NCBI GenBank assembly: GCA_004193285.1
Contig: SECP01000018.1
Span: 62,001 to 126,000, forward strand
DNA from: Myxococcales bacterium
GTDB lineage: Bacteria; Myxococcota_A; Polyangia; Polyangiales; Polyangiaceae
Length of the DNA stretch: 64,000 bases
Direction of reading: 5' to 3'
In this document: in pieces, positions 45,074 through 54,123 of the stretch
Layout of the letters: the number at the start of each line of letters is the position of its first letter
Position numbering within the stretch: the stretch's first letter is position 1
The notes under the pieces: model-generated
What the model was told of the DNA's origin: nothing
Databases searched by the model: none
Seen by the model: only the letters and a program-made list of their open reading frames with translations
Made by a program: the position numbers and the translations under genes

Positions 45074-46571
45074 TTACTTCACGTCGCGCCCCAGCACGTG
45101 GGCGAGCTCGACCTGCGCGATGCGCAAGTCAACGTGGGCATTGACCAGCTCGAGCCGCGCGCGCGTGAGCTCGGTCTCCGAGTCCGTCACTTCTACCAAG
45201 GTGGCGCGGCCGGTACGGAACAGCTCGCGGCGCACGCGATAGCCTTCCTCGGCGGAGACCAGCGCCTGCTGCGACACCGTCACCGCGAATTGGGCGTCGC
45301 GCTCGGCTGCGAGCGACTGCGCAACCTCGAGCTGGATTCCGTCCAGCATTGCCTGCCGCTGCGCCACGAGCTCCGCCGCTTTCGCCTCCAGCGCGCGCGC
45401 CCCAGCTTGGACCCCGAAGATGGCGGTGGGAGCCCAGCTCAGCATCACTCCTGCGTCCCACGTGCCCCGGAATTTGTCTTCCTGGGGGAAGTAGCGCGGA
45501 TTGGGGTTCGAGTACTGAGCGCTCGCCGTCGCGTCCAGCCGCGGGTAGTTGCCGGCGCGGGTCAGCGCGGCTTGATCGCGAATGGCCTGCTCGTTTTCGC
45601 CCAACATCTTGAGCTCCAGGCGCTGTCGGGACGCTTCTTGGTAAGCGACCTCGTCCGATAGCGTCCCCGCCATGGGCGCCTTGGGAGCGAGGATGTTCTC
45701 CCCGACCTCGTAAGGCTTGCCGGCGGTGTCACGCATCAGCACGCGCAACCGGGCGGTGGCGACCTGCACGTTGCTGTTCGCCTTCTCCAAAAAGAGCTCC
45801 GCGCTCTTTACTCCCGTCTCTGCGCGCAGGACGTCCGCCTTGGAAATCAAGCCGGCCTGAAAGGCGTTGCTCGTATCCGTCAGGTGACCCTTGGCTTGTT
45901 CGAGCGACTGCGCGCCGACGAAGGAGAAGCCCTGCACGCGAATCCACTGGTAGTAGGCGACGCGCGCGTCTCGCGCGACCGAGAGCTTCGTGGCGCGCTC
46001 GTCGAGCTCGCTCGCGTTTTTGACCCGGTTGGCGCCCGAAACAGCGCGTGAGGTGCGCAGCACGTAGTCCGAAAGCGGCACGTTCAGCTGCGCTTGCAGG
46101 ACGTAGTTGTTCAAGATGACCGGAAAAGAAAGCGGAACGGCGACGAGCTGGCTGCCAGCGGGAATGACCCCCGGCTGCTGATCGACGGGGGCGGCGATGA
46201 CGCCGAGGTTCGGCACGTCGATCTTGGATAGACGAGTGTAGCGAGCGGTCAGGTTGAGCACGGGGTAAAAGCCCGCCTTGGCTTGCTCCACCTGCGCGTC
46301 CGCCGACTCGATGGAGTGACGCTTAGCCTGCAGCTGGCTGCTGCTGCGCACCGCGCGCTCCGCCACTTCATCGGCGGTGAGGCCGTTGCCGCGCATCATC
46401 GCCGCGAGCTTTTCCTGCAGCGCCTGGGTGACCTTGCTCACGGGTGCGTCCGGCCCCGCCGCTCCAGGTGCGGCCGCCGGCGGCGCCGGGGGCGGGGGCC
46501 TGCGCGAAGCTGAAGGCGCTGCTGAGCAGCAGCGCAAGTGACGTGCGGGCCGCGACGGCTTTGCGAGTCAT
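45074..46571 (-). CDS. TolC-family outer-membrane efflux protein, apparent frameshift at signal peptide
   Basis: TolC/OprM channel component, about 490 aa. Body, 45074-46537: long helices with duplicated OEP repeats (NLTARYTRLSKIDVP, LPLSDYVLRTSRAV-like, RGTWDAGVMLSWAPTAIFGVQAG). The only plausible signal peptide, MTRKAVAARTSLALLLSSAFSFAQA at 46571, is in a different frame from the body; the switch falls in the C-rich run around 46490-46440. A single-base sequencing error or a real frameshift would explain it. It is the last gene of the TetR-MFP-RND efflux operon. Confidence 0.75.
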
Positions 46572-46640
46572 GAAAAGACAGTCTCCTGTTGGTATCGAAC
46601 GCGGCTTTGAAAAGACGCGGGGGCGGCTCGCGTGCCGCGC

Positions 46641-49600
46641 TCAGAGGCTCTTGGTCAAGACCGGGCTCAAATCGCCAGGCTCGGCGGAAGCAGCGTAGTC
46701 GGGTTCCGCCGCGCTGCGAGCCTTTCGTCGCTTCCCGCCGCCGAGGCGACCGATGAAGCCCTTGAGGTTCTCGATGGTCAGGTAGACGACCGGCACCACG
46801 ATGAGCGAAAGCAGCGTCGAGCTGATCACACCGCCGATGACCGCGATCGCCATGGGAGCGCGGAACTCGCTGCCTTCGCTGTTTCCGACCGCGGTCGGCC
46901 ACATGCCCAGCACCATCGCGGCGGAGGTCATCAAAATCGGACGGAGGCGCTCCGGCCCTGCTTCCAGGATGGCCTGCAACGGAGTTTCACCGTGGTCACG
47001 TACGCGCACGATCGCTCGATCTACGAGCAAGATGGCGTTTTTGGTGACCAAGCCCATGAGCAGCACGATGCCGATGAGGGCGCCCATCGCCAACGTGTTG
47101 TTCGTCAAGAACAGGCCCATGATGCCGCCGACGAGCGCGAGCGGCAGCGTGACCATGATCGTGAGCGGGTGGATGAAGCTCTCGAACTGCGACGCGAGCA
47201 CGATGTAGATGAAGATGACGCCGAGGCCGAGCGCGATCGCCATGTTCGAGTTGTTCTCGTTCATGAGCTTGAGCTGCCCGTCGTAAAAAATGGACATGCC
47301 GGGCGCGAGCGGTAGCTTGGCAATTTGCGGCTGAAACTCGGCCGCGACGTCACCGAGGGGACGGCCGATCGGCGTCGCCCAGATCGTGATTTGTCGGTTT
47401 CGGTTCTCGCGCTCGATGACTTGGGGGCCGTCACTGCGCGCGATGTTCACGACGTCCGTCAGCTTGACCGGACCGCGGGAGGTCGGGATCGTCACGTTGG
47501 CGAGGGCGGCCTGATCGCCGCGGTAGCTCTTGTCCAGCCGCACCTTGATCGGCACGTCGTCCTTTTGACCAGGCTGGCGGAGCTTGCCGGCCTCTTCACC
47601 TTCCACCGCCGCGCGCAGGGCGAGGGCGACTTCTGATGCAGTCAGCCCGCGGTCCGCGGCGCGCTGGCGATCCACGGTGACGGAGAGCTCCGGGCGCCCG
47701 GGCGAGTACTTGACCTGAATGTCACCGACGCCCTGCGTGCTCTTCAGGATCTTCTCGATCTGGTTGGCGACGCGCTCGATGTCCGTAAACTCGACGCCCC
47801 GCACGTTGATCATGATCGGCGCTTCCGTCGAAGCGCCTTCCACGAACGGCGGGTCCGTGACGGAGATTTTGGCGCTCGGTAGGCTGGCGACCGCGTTTCG
47901 CCCGATCTCTTTGAGCTCCGCGAGCTTGGCGCTGCGCTCCATCTTCGGGACCGCGACCACGCGCCACTTCACCTTGTTGACCTGGTCGCCGTCACCGATG
48001 ACCGCGAAGACGGTCGTGAAGTCCGGGTGCTTGAGGATCTCCGTCTCGACGCTGGCGGTGAGCCTGGCCGTCTCGTCCAGCGAGGTGCCGGCCGGCAGCT
48101 CCGCCTCGAGCACGTACTGACCGCGGTCCTCCGAGTTGACGAACTCCTGCCCCGTGAGCTTGGCGATGAAGCCCATGAAGAACAGGCTGCCGATGGCCAG
48201 CGCGCCCACGATGAGCTTGTTCCGGAGGCTCCAGTGGAGGAGCGACTTGTAGGTGAGCTCCATCTGCCGGTGCGCCCACTCGAACGGCGCCTTGAGCCAC
48301 GCGAACCGGTCCGTCTTGTCGTGCAAGTCTTTCGAAAAGCGCGACGAGAGCATCGGGTCCAGCGTGAAGGCCACGAATAGCGAGATGACGACCGCCACCG
48401 AGATGGTGATGCCGAACTGCCGGAAGAACTGCCCGACCAGGCCCTGCACGAAGGCGATCGGCATGAAGACGGCCACGATCGTGAGCGTCGTCGCGAGGAC
48501 GGAGAGCGCTACTTCCTTGGTGCCGTCCAGCGCGGCCTGACGGGGGGGCTTGCCCGCCTCCATGTGCTTGAAGATATTTTCGCGCACTACCACCGCGTCG
48601 TCGATCAGCAGGCCGATCGCCAGCGAGAGCGCGAGCAAGGTCATCATGTTCAGCGTGTAGCCGAACACGTACATGAAGAAGAACGTGGCCACGACGCTGG
48701 TGGGCAGCGCGACGGCGCTGATCAGCGTGGACCGCATGTCGAGCATGAACACCAAGATGACGAGCACGGCCATCGCCGCGCCGAAGACGATGTCGTGCTC
48801 GACCTGGTCGACCTGGCTCTTGATGATCCGCGCCTGATCGATGATGAGGGCGCTCGAGATGCCCTTGGGAAAGGCTTTTTCCAGCGCGGCCATGCGGCCC
48901 TTGATGGCGGTCGCCACGTCCACCGTGTTCTCGCCGGAGCGTTTGCGCACCTCGAAGGTCACCGCTTCCAAGCCGTTCACGCGGACGCGCACGCGCTGGT
49001 CCTCGAAGCCGTCCGTAACGGTGGCGACGTCTCGCAGACGCACGGCCGAGCCGTCCGCCGCGTTGGCTACGATCGTTTCTCGGATCTGCTCGACGTTCGT
49101 GAACTCGGCCAGCGTGCGCACGCTGATCTCGCGCGTGCCTTCGTCGTAGTGACCGGCCGGCACGTTGAGGTTCTCCATGCGCAGCCGCTGCACCAGCTGC
49201 CCCGGGCTCAAGCCGAGCGCGTCGACCCGCGCGCGGTCCAGCTCCACGCGGATCTCACGCTTGGCGCCGCCCTTCACGTCGACCGCGGCGACGCCTTCCA
49301 CCTGCTCCAGCGCGGGGCGGAGCACGTCGTCCGCGTAGGAGCGCAGCTCGGAGAGGGAGCCGCTCCCGCGCAGCGTGTAGGTGAGCACCGGGGCCGCCGA
49401 CACGTCGAAGCGCTGCACGATCGGCTCTTTCGTCTCCGCCGGCAGCTTGTAGCGCACTTGGGAGATGCGCTCGCGCACCTCCGTGGCCGCATCCTTCACG
49501 TCCACGCCGAGGTTGAACATCACGAACAACATCGACGAGCCCTCGCGAGAGAACGAGCGCACGCGATCGATACCGTTGATGCTGACGACGGAGTCTTCTA

Positions 49601-49835
49601 GCGGCTTGCTGACGAGCTGCTCCACCTCGGCCGGGCCGGCGCCGGGGTAGGGCACCGTCACCACCACGGCCGGGAACGACACATCCGGGAACAAGTCGCT
49701 GCCCAGCCGTGCGAAGCCCATGAAGCCGAGCACCAGCAGAGCGACCGTGACCATGACCGTGAAAACGGGACGGCGGATCGCGACGGCGGAGATGTTGAAG
49801 CCGCCGCCACTGTTCGCGGGGGACGTGTCCTTCAC
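46641..49835 (-). CDS. RND multidrug efflux pump (AcrB/HAE1 type)
   Basis: 1064 aa, GTG at 49835, overlapping the MFP stop (GTGA). Twelve-TM trimeric proton-driven pump: first TM RRPVFTVMVTVALLVLGFMG, periplasmic porter domains, the second TM set with MLDMRSTLISAVALPTSVVAT, the conserved AIGLLIDDAVVVRENIFKHME (TM4 proton-relay Asp pair), and LVGGIMGLFLTNNTLAMGALIGIVLLMGLVTKNAILLV and RLRPILMTSAAMVLGMWP late in the protein. Exports drugs or lipids; substrate unknown. Confidence 0.9.
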   Translation of the reverse strand: MKDTSPANSGGGFNISAVAIRRPVFTVMVTVALLVLGFMGFARLGSDLFPDVSFPAVVVTVPYPGAGPAEVEQLVSKPLEDSVVSINGIDRVRSFSREGSSMLFVMFNLGVDVKDAATEVRERISQVRYKLPAETKEPIVQRFDVSAAPVLTYTLRGSGSLSELRSYADDVLRPALEQVEGVAAVDVKGGAKREIRVELDRARVDALGLSPGQLVQRLRMENLNVPAGHYDEGTREISVRTLAEFTNVEQIRETIVANAADGSAVRLRDVATVTDGFEDQRVRVRVNGLEAVTFEVRKRSGENTVDVATAIKGRMAALEKAFPKGISSALIIDQARIIKSQVDQVEHDIVFGAAMAVLVILVFMLDMRSTLISAVALPTSVVATFFFMYVFGYTLNMMTLLALSLAIGLLIDDAVVVRENIFKHMEAGKPPRQAALDGTKEVALSVLATTLTIVAVFMPIAFVQGLVGQFFRQFGITISVAVVISLFVAFTLDPMLSSRFSKDLHDKTDRFAWLKAPFEWAHRQMELTYKSLLHWSLRNKLIVGALAIGSLFFMGFIAKLTGQEFVNSEDRGQYVLEAELPAGTSLDETARLTASVETEILKHPDFTTVFAVIGDGDQVNKVKWRVVAVPKMERSAKLAELKEIGRNAVASLPSAKISVTDPPFVEGASTEAPIMINVRGVEFTDIERVANQIEKILKSTQGVGDIQVKYSPGRPELSVTVDRQRAADRGLTASEVALALRAAVEGEEAGKLRQPGQKDDVPIKVRLDKSYRGDQAALANVTIPTSRGPVKLTDVVNIARSDGPQVIERENRNRQITIWATPIGRPLGDVAAEFQPQIAKLPLAPGMSIFYDGQLKLMNENNSNMAIALGLGVIFIYIVLASQFESFIHPLTIMVTLPLALVGGIMGLFLTNNTLAMGALIGIVLLMGLVTKNAILLVDRAIVRVRDHGETPLQAILEAGPERLRPILMTSAAMVLGMWPTAVGNSEGSEFRAPMAIAVIGGVISSTLLSLIVVPVVYLTIENLKGFIGRLGGGKRRKARSAAEPDYAASAEPGDLSPVLTKSL

Positions 49836-51031
49836 GGCTTGGTCCCCGCCGGCTCGACCGCCACCGAGTCGCCGGTCTTGGCTTCCGGCTTGGGTTTGGC
49901 CACGACCTTGTCCGTCGCCGCCAGCCCGCGGCGTACGAGCAGCGAGCCGTCTTTGTCGACCGCGAGCACGACGTGGCGCACGTCCAGCCGGCCGCCGGCG
50001 TCCACCACCACGACTTCGTCTTGAGAGCCGGGGCGCAGCACTTCGTGCGGCAAGCGCAGCACCTGGATCTCGTTCTTGGCGTCCACGTGAGCTTGCACGA
50101 ACGCGCCCGCCCGCAAAAATCCGGGGTTGTCGAAGGCAGCCTCGACGGGCACGCGGCGAGTCTTCGGATCCACGGTGCCGAGTACGGCGCTGAGGCGGCC
50201 GGTGGCCTTACCGGTCTCTAGCTCGACCTGTACGGGGGCGCCGAGCGTGAGCAGGTTCGCGTCGTGCTCGCTCACGGTCGTCGAGAGCTTGAGCACCTTC
50301 GTGTTGACGATTTCGAACAGCGGCGCGCCGGGCCCGACCACCTCTCCGATGCCGTCCGGCACTTTGGTGACGGTGCCCGCGAATGGGGCGACGAGCGAGT
50401 GATTGGAGAGGGAGACGCGAGTGAGCGCGGACTGGGCTTTGGCCGCGTCCAGCTGGGCTTGAGCGAGCGCGTGCTGCTGCGTGGATTGCACGCCGCTCGC
50501 CTCCGCATAAGAGCCGCTCTGAACCATCGCCTGGGTGCGGCGAGCGGTGTCTTGCGCCAACGCGAGCTGGGCCTCGGCGGCTCGCACCTGCGCGGCGGTG
50601 GCCGCCGCTTGAGCGCCTGCCTCCGTTGCGTCCAACGTGGCCAGGAGCTGCCCGGCGCGCACTTGGTCACCCACCTTGACCTTCAGCGAGCCGATCTTAC
50701 CTCCGACCTTGAAGCCGAGGCTGGCCGACTGCTCGGCAGCGAGGGTGCCGTCTAGCGTGACGCTCGGTAGCCAAGTCGCGGCGGCGGGGCTCACGACGCT
50801 GACGCGCTCGGGAGCCTTGGCGGCGGCCAAAGTTTTTTCTGCCTCGACCGCGCGCTTCTCCGCCAGCGCGGCCTGCGCCTTCGTCGCGGTCGCGATGCGT
50901 GAGCCTGTCCACGCCACGAGGCCGCCCACCATCAGCAGACCGGCCACGATGCCAATGAGCGGCGCCTTCACACGCTCCGGCTGTGCCGCTGCCCCGCCCG
51001 TACCCCTACCAACCACGTTGGATTCAGACAT
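49832..51031 (-). CDS. RND periplasmic adaptor (MFP)
   Basis: About 399 aa from ATG 51031; a TTG at 51058 overlapping the tetR stop is an alternative. N-terminal membrane anchor (LIGIVAGLLMVGGLVAWTGS), lipoyl-like half-motif ASLGFKVGGKIGSLKVKVGDQVRAGQLLATLD, a coiled-coil hairpin (AQVRAAEAQLALAQDTARR), and VVAPFAGTVTKV-type strand (LVAPFAGTVTKVPDGIGE), typical of AcrA/HlyD adaptors. Links the RND pump to the TolC channel. Coupled to both neighbours by overlapping or short spacing. Confidence 0.9.
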   Translation of the reverse strand: MSESNVVGRGTGGAAAQPERVKAPLIGIVAGLLMVGGLVAWTGSRIATATKAQAALAEKRAVEAEKTLAAAKAPERVSVVSPAAATWLPSVTLDGTLAAEQSASLGFKVGGKIGSLKVKVGDQVRAGQLLATLDATEAGAQAAATAAQVRAAEAQLALAQDTARRTQAMVQSGSYAEASGVQSTQQHALAQAQLDAAKAQSALTRVSLSNHSLVAPFAGTVTKVPDGIGEVVGPGAPLFEIVNTKVLKLSTTVSEHDANLLTLGAPVQVELETGKATGRLSAVLGTVDPKTRRVPVEAAFDNPGFLRAGAFVQAHVDAKNEIQVLRLPHEVLRPGSQDEVVVVDAGGRLDVRHVVLAVDKDGSLLVRRGLAATDKVVAKPKPEAKTGDSVAVEPAGTKP

Positions 51032-51054
51032 TGCTTGTAGTTCTCGCTCGCTGT

Positions 51055-51771
51055 TCAACCGGTCGTCACGCCGCCGCCGGCCAGGCTTTCGCCTCGCTCT
51101 ACGGCATGCTTTCCGGAGAGTTTCTGCTCTTCACGATTCAACACATCCAGCACGTCCCGCCGCGCCAACCCCCCCAAGAAGAGGGCCTCGACCTGCCGCA
51201 TCATAGCGTCGATGTCCGGGCGGTGCGGTTCACGCACGAGCTTCCGCGCCACGCGATCGAACCCTCCGGCCAAGAAGGCGGCGGCTGCGCTCAAGTCGAA
51301 GTCGGTTCGATAGAGCCCTAAGCTCACCCCATGTTGCAGCAGGACTGCGGTTTGACGCTGTGCCCGCTGCGCGAAGTCCTCGATGAGGTGCTGGTAGCTG
51401 GCAGAGCCCCCGCCCTCGAGCACCATCGCCATCAGAGCTCGGTTTTCCCAGATGTACGCGAAGATCTCGACGTTCTTTTCGTGGCACGCGTCCAGGTACG
51501 CGCGGATGGTCGCGACGTCGCCGGGGGCCACCGAGAGCTGCTTGCTGCTCGACTCGTCCAGCATGCGTTCCAGATGCGAGACGACGCCCGCCAGGAGCTC
51601 CCGAAACGCCTCCTCCTTGCTGCCGAAGTGAAGGTAAAATGCTCCCTTCGAGAGCTGCGCGCGCGTGGTGATGTCCTCCACCTTGGCGCGGTCTAGACCG
51701 CGGTCGGAGAAGACGGCGCGCGCCGCGTCCAGCAGGCGAGCACGGGCGTGGGGATCACTGGGTCGGGGCAT
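51055..51771 (-). CDS. TetR-family repressor of the efflux operon
   Basis: 238 aa. N-terminal TetR HTH (ARLLDAARAVFSDRGLDRAKVEDITTRAQLSKGAFYLHFGSKEEAF), longer than average ligand domain. It is the first gene of the tetR-MFP-RND-TolC set; repeated GTCAGTGACC elements directly upstream of its start (51785-51810) are likely its operators. Ligand unknown. Confidence 0.9.
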   Translation of the reverse strand: MPRPSDPHARARLLDAARAVFSDRGLDRAKVEDITTRAQLSKGAFYLHFGSKEEAFRELLAGVVSHLERMLDESSSKQLSVAPGDVATIRAYLDACHEKNVEIFAYIWENRALMAMVLEGGGSASYQHLIEDFAQRAQRQTAVLLQHGVSLGLYRTDFDLSAAAAFLAGGFDRVARKLVREPHRPDIDAMMRQVEALFLGGLARRDVLDVLNREEQKLSGKHAVERGESLAGGGVTTG

Positions 51772-51784
51772 GTGCTCGAGGGTC

Positions 51785-51810
51785 GGTCAGTGACCAATCA
51801 GTCAGTGACC
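51785..51810. promoter_or_regulatory. TetR-type operator repeats
   Basis: GGTCAGTGACC (51785-51795, perfect palindrome around G) and AGTCAGTGACC (51800-51810) are direct repeats 15 bp apart, 14 bp upstream of the tetR start, with a further GGTCA at 51814-51818. Typical place for autoregulation by the adjacent TetR protein. Confidence 0.6.
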
Positions 51811-51985
51811 GGTGGGTCAATATTATGAACGGCCACAAACCGTCAAGGGTTGAGGGGTCATCGCGTGGAGCTCGCAGCCCAGCGAGCCGCAAAAAAACAG
51901 CATCAGTCAGCAACCGCGCGCGCCCTAACCACCATTCCCTACATGTCCACGTCGGCCGCTGTGGGTCGAGCTTCGGCTGGTGAGC

Positions 51986-53554
51986 TCAGCCGGCGCGCAC
52001 GAAGCGCTGCAGCTCGGCGTCGAACCCGCCCAGATCCACCGAACGCAGGCGCTCGACGCGGAGGCCAGCGTCCGCGGCGGCGCGGGCGGTCACGTCCGGG
52101 AAAGGCGAGAGCCAAATCATGCGGCCCCCGGGCACCAGCTGCGAAGCCACGTTGCGCACTACCTGACACAGCACTCCGGAGAGGCCTCGCGCGCGGAGCA
52201 CCCGGCGCCCCATCGGAGGATTCGTGAGCACCAGTGAGAGGCCAGGCACGCGATGGTTGCGCGCGTCGGCTTGCTGCAAGCTCAGGCCGACGAGCCCCGC
52301 TTGCTCGGCGTTCTCTCGAGCGGCGCCCAGGGCTCGCGCGTCGAGGTCCGTGCCGTGGAGCTCACGGTACGGACCGAGCCGCGCGCGCTCGATGAGCTCG
52401 ACCCCGCTGCCCGCAAACGGGTCCCACACGACGTCCGCCGCGTCTGGACCGGCCACGCGCGCTAGCGCCGCCGCAATCGTCGGGTGGGAGGCGGCGGGCA
52501 CGTCGCGCACGCGGTAGTCGAAGCGACGGTCCGCGCCCGCGCTCGGGCGAAGCAAGAGGCGAGGCGGATCTTGCTGCACCTCGATCGTCCAAGGCGCTTG
52601 GGCTGGGTCATTGAGGAGGGGAGAGCCTGCGTCGCGCAGACCCTGCGCGATGCGCCAGGTGTCCGCGCGCCGGTGCCCTGCGCCCTGCCACTCCAAACGA
52701 AAGCGTAGTTGCCCGTTCGACCAAGCCGTGAGCGCAGCCACGAGCTCCGCGCTGAGTAACGCCGTCAGCACCCCGCCCGGGCTCGTGCCCTGGGTGAGAG
52801 GCCACGCGATCGCGACGGCGGTGGCGAGCCGGAGCTCCAGAAGCGGGCCGAGCGCGCCGGCGTAGCTCAGTGAGACCTCCGAAGGGCTCTCGACCCGAGG
52901 CTGGAGGGACGCCGCTTCTTCTGCGAGCAACTCGGAGAGGCCGCCGCGGCAGAGCAAGCTGACGCGGAGCGGCGCCGGCAGGGGGCGATCCGACGCGATG
53001 GGCTCGGCGGGGCCTTGGCTCCGCCCCAGGCCGCGCTCGAGCATGAGCCGCGCGCGATCCGCGACCTGACGTAGCGTGGCCGGAACCTGGAGCGCGGTGA
53101 GCTGCGCCAGTGCGTCCTCCCCGCCGACCTTTCCGAGCGCTTCCACCACCGAGCGGAGTAGCTTGTGGTCGGTCGTGCTCAGGCACGCGAGCAGCGCGGG
53201 CTCGGCTTCGCGGCGCCCGCTCTTTCCAAGCGCCATCGCGGCTTGTCGGCGCGTCTCCGCGTGTGGGCTTTGCAGTGCCTTGCACAGCGCTTCCAAGAGA
53301 GCGGGCTCGTCGTGCGTGCGCGCGGCGCGGCCGACGAGCCTCACCAGGGCAGGCTCAGCGGCGGCAGGGTCCTGCGCCAAGGTCTCGGCGGCGTAGGTGG
53401 CGGCAGGGAGCCCTGCCGAGAGGAGCGCCCGCTCGGCGCGCTCACCCAGCTCTGGGTGAGAGAGGAGGGCGAACATTTCGCCGAAGGCGCGGCGAGGCGG
53501 GGTGTATCCGGGGTCCTCCAGGGCGCGACGCAGGTCTTCGCTCACTCGCCGCAT
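51986..53554 (-). CDS. HEAT-repeat/RNA N2-G methyltransferase fusion
   Basis: 522 aa. Residues about 1-175 are HEAT-type helices (ALVRLVGRAARTHDEPALLEALCKAL, TRRQAAMALGKSGRREAEPALLACL). The rest has a divergent THUMP-like region and a Trm14/RlmKL-type methyltransferase: VVWDPFAGSGVELIERARLGP, GTDLDARALGAARENAEQAGL, and NPPMGRR at 445-451 in place of the usual NPPYGxR. It probably methylates guanine in rRNA or tRNA. HEAT fusion to this enzyme class is unusual. Confidence 0.75.
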   Translation of the reverse strand: MRRVSEDLRRALEDPGYTPPRRAFGEMFALLSHPELGERAERALLSAGLPAATYAAETLAQDPAAAEPALVRLVGRAARTHDEPALLEALCKALQSPHAETRRQAAMALGKSGRREAEPALLACLSTTDHKLLRSVVEALGKVGGEDALAQLTALQVPATLRQVADRARLMLERGLGRSQGPAEPIASDRPLPAPLRVSLLCRGGLSELLAEEAASLQPRVESPSEVSLSYAGALGPLLELRLATAVAIAWPLTQGTSPGGVLTALLSAELVAALTAWSNGQLRFRLEWQGAGHRRADTWRIAQGLRDAGSPLLNDPAQAPWTIEVQQDPPRLLLRPSAGADRRFDYRVRDVPAASHPTIAAALARVAGPDAADVVWDPFAGSGVELIERARLGPYRELHGTDLDARALGAARENAEQAGLVGLSLQQADARNHRVPGLSLVLTNPPMGRRVLRARGLSGVLCQVVRNVASQLVPGGRMIWLSPFPDVTARAAADAGLRVERLRSVDLGGFDAELQRFVRAG

Positions 53555-53583
53555 CCTACCGCGAGTCGTGTTACGAGTGTCGC

Positions 53584-54123
53584 GTGAAACCGTGGCAAGT
53601 CTTGGATACCAAGCTCCTCATCAGCGAACGCTGGCTTCAGCTTCGGGAGGACCGGGTCCGCCTCTCCAATGGCCACGAGATCGACCGCTTTCATGTCATT
53701 CACGGGCCGGACTGGGCGAGCGTGCTTTGTGTCACGGAGGCTTCCGAAGTCGTGCTCGTCCGGCAGTACCGCCACGGCATCGCGCAGGCGAGCCTGGAGC
53801 TTCCCGCAGGCGTAATCGAAGCGCACGAGTCCCCGGAAGAGGCAGCCAAGCGCGAGCTGGCGGAAGAGACAGGCTTCGAGTCGGACGATTGGGTACGTAT
53901 CCAGACTGTTTCGACCGAGCCGGCGCGGCATACGACTCAGGCGCACTTCTATTGCGCGAGGAACGCCCGGCTGACTCGCAGTCCTGCTCCCGAGGAGACC
54001 GAGGTGCTGGAGGTCGTCAAGGTGCCGCTGTCGGACATCGGGAGGATGGCCACCGACGGGAGCATCGTGCACGGGGTGCACGTGGGCGCGATTTTAACGG
54101 CGCTGCACCGGGGCCTCGTCTGA
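53584..54123 (+). CDS. Nudix hydrolase (ADP-ribose pyrophosphatase-like)
   Basis: 179 aa from GTG 53584. The Nudix box GX5EX7REUXEEXGU is complete: GVIEAHESPEEAAKREL then AEETGF, preceded by the strand VVLVRQYRHGIAQASLELPAG, as in ADP-ribose pyrophosphatases. Mg-dependent hydrolysis of nucleoside diphosphate-linked compounds is expected. The long frame further upstream is antisense to the methyltransferase and is not part of the gene. It converges on the next gene with a 30-bp overlap. Confidence 0.85.
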   Translation: MKPWQVLDTKLLISERWLQLREDRVRLSNGHEIDRFHVIHGPDWASVLCVTEASEVVLVRQYRHGIAQASLELPAGVIEAHESPEEAAKRELAEETGFESDDWVRIQTVSTEPARHTTQAHFYCARNARLTRSPAPEETEVLEVVKVPLSDIGRMATDGSIVHGVHVGAILTALHRGLV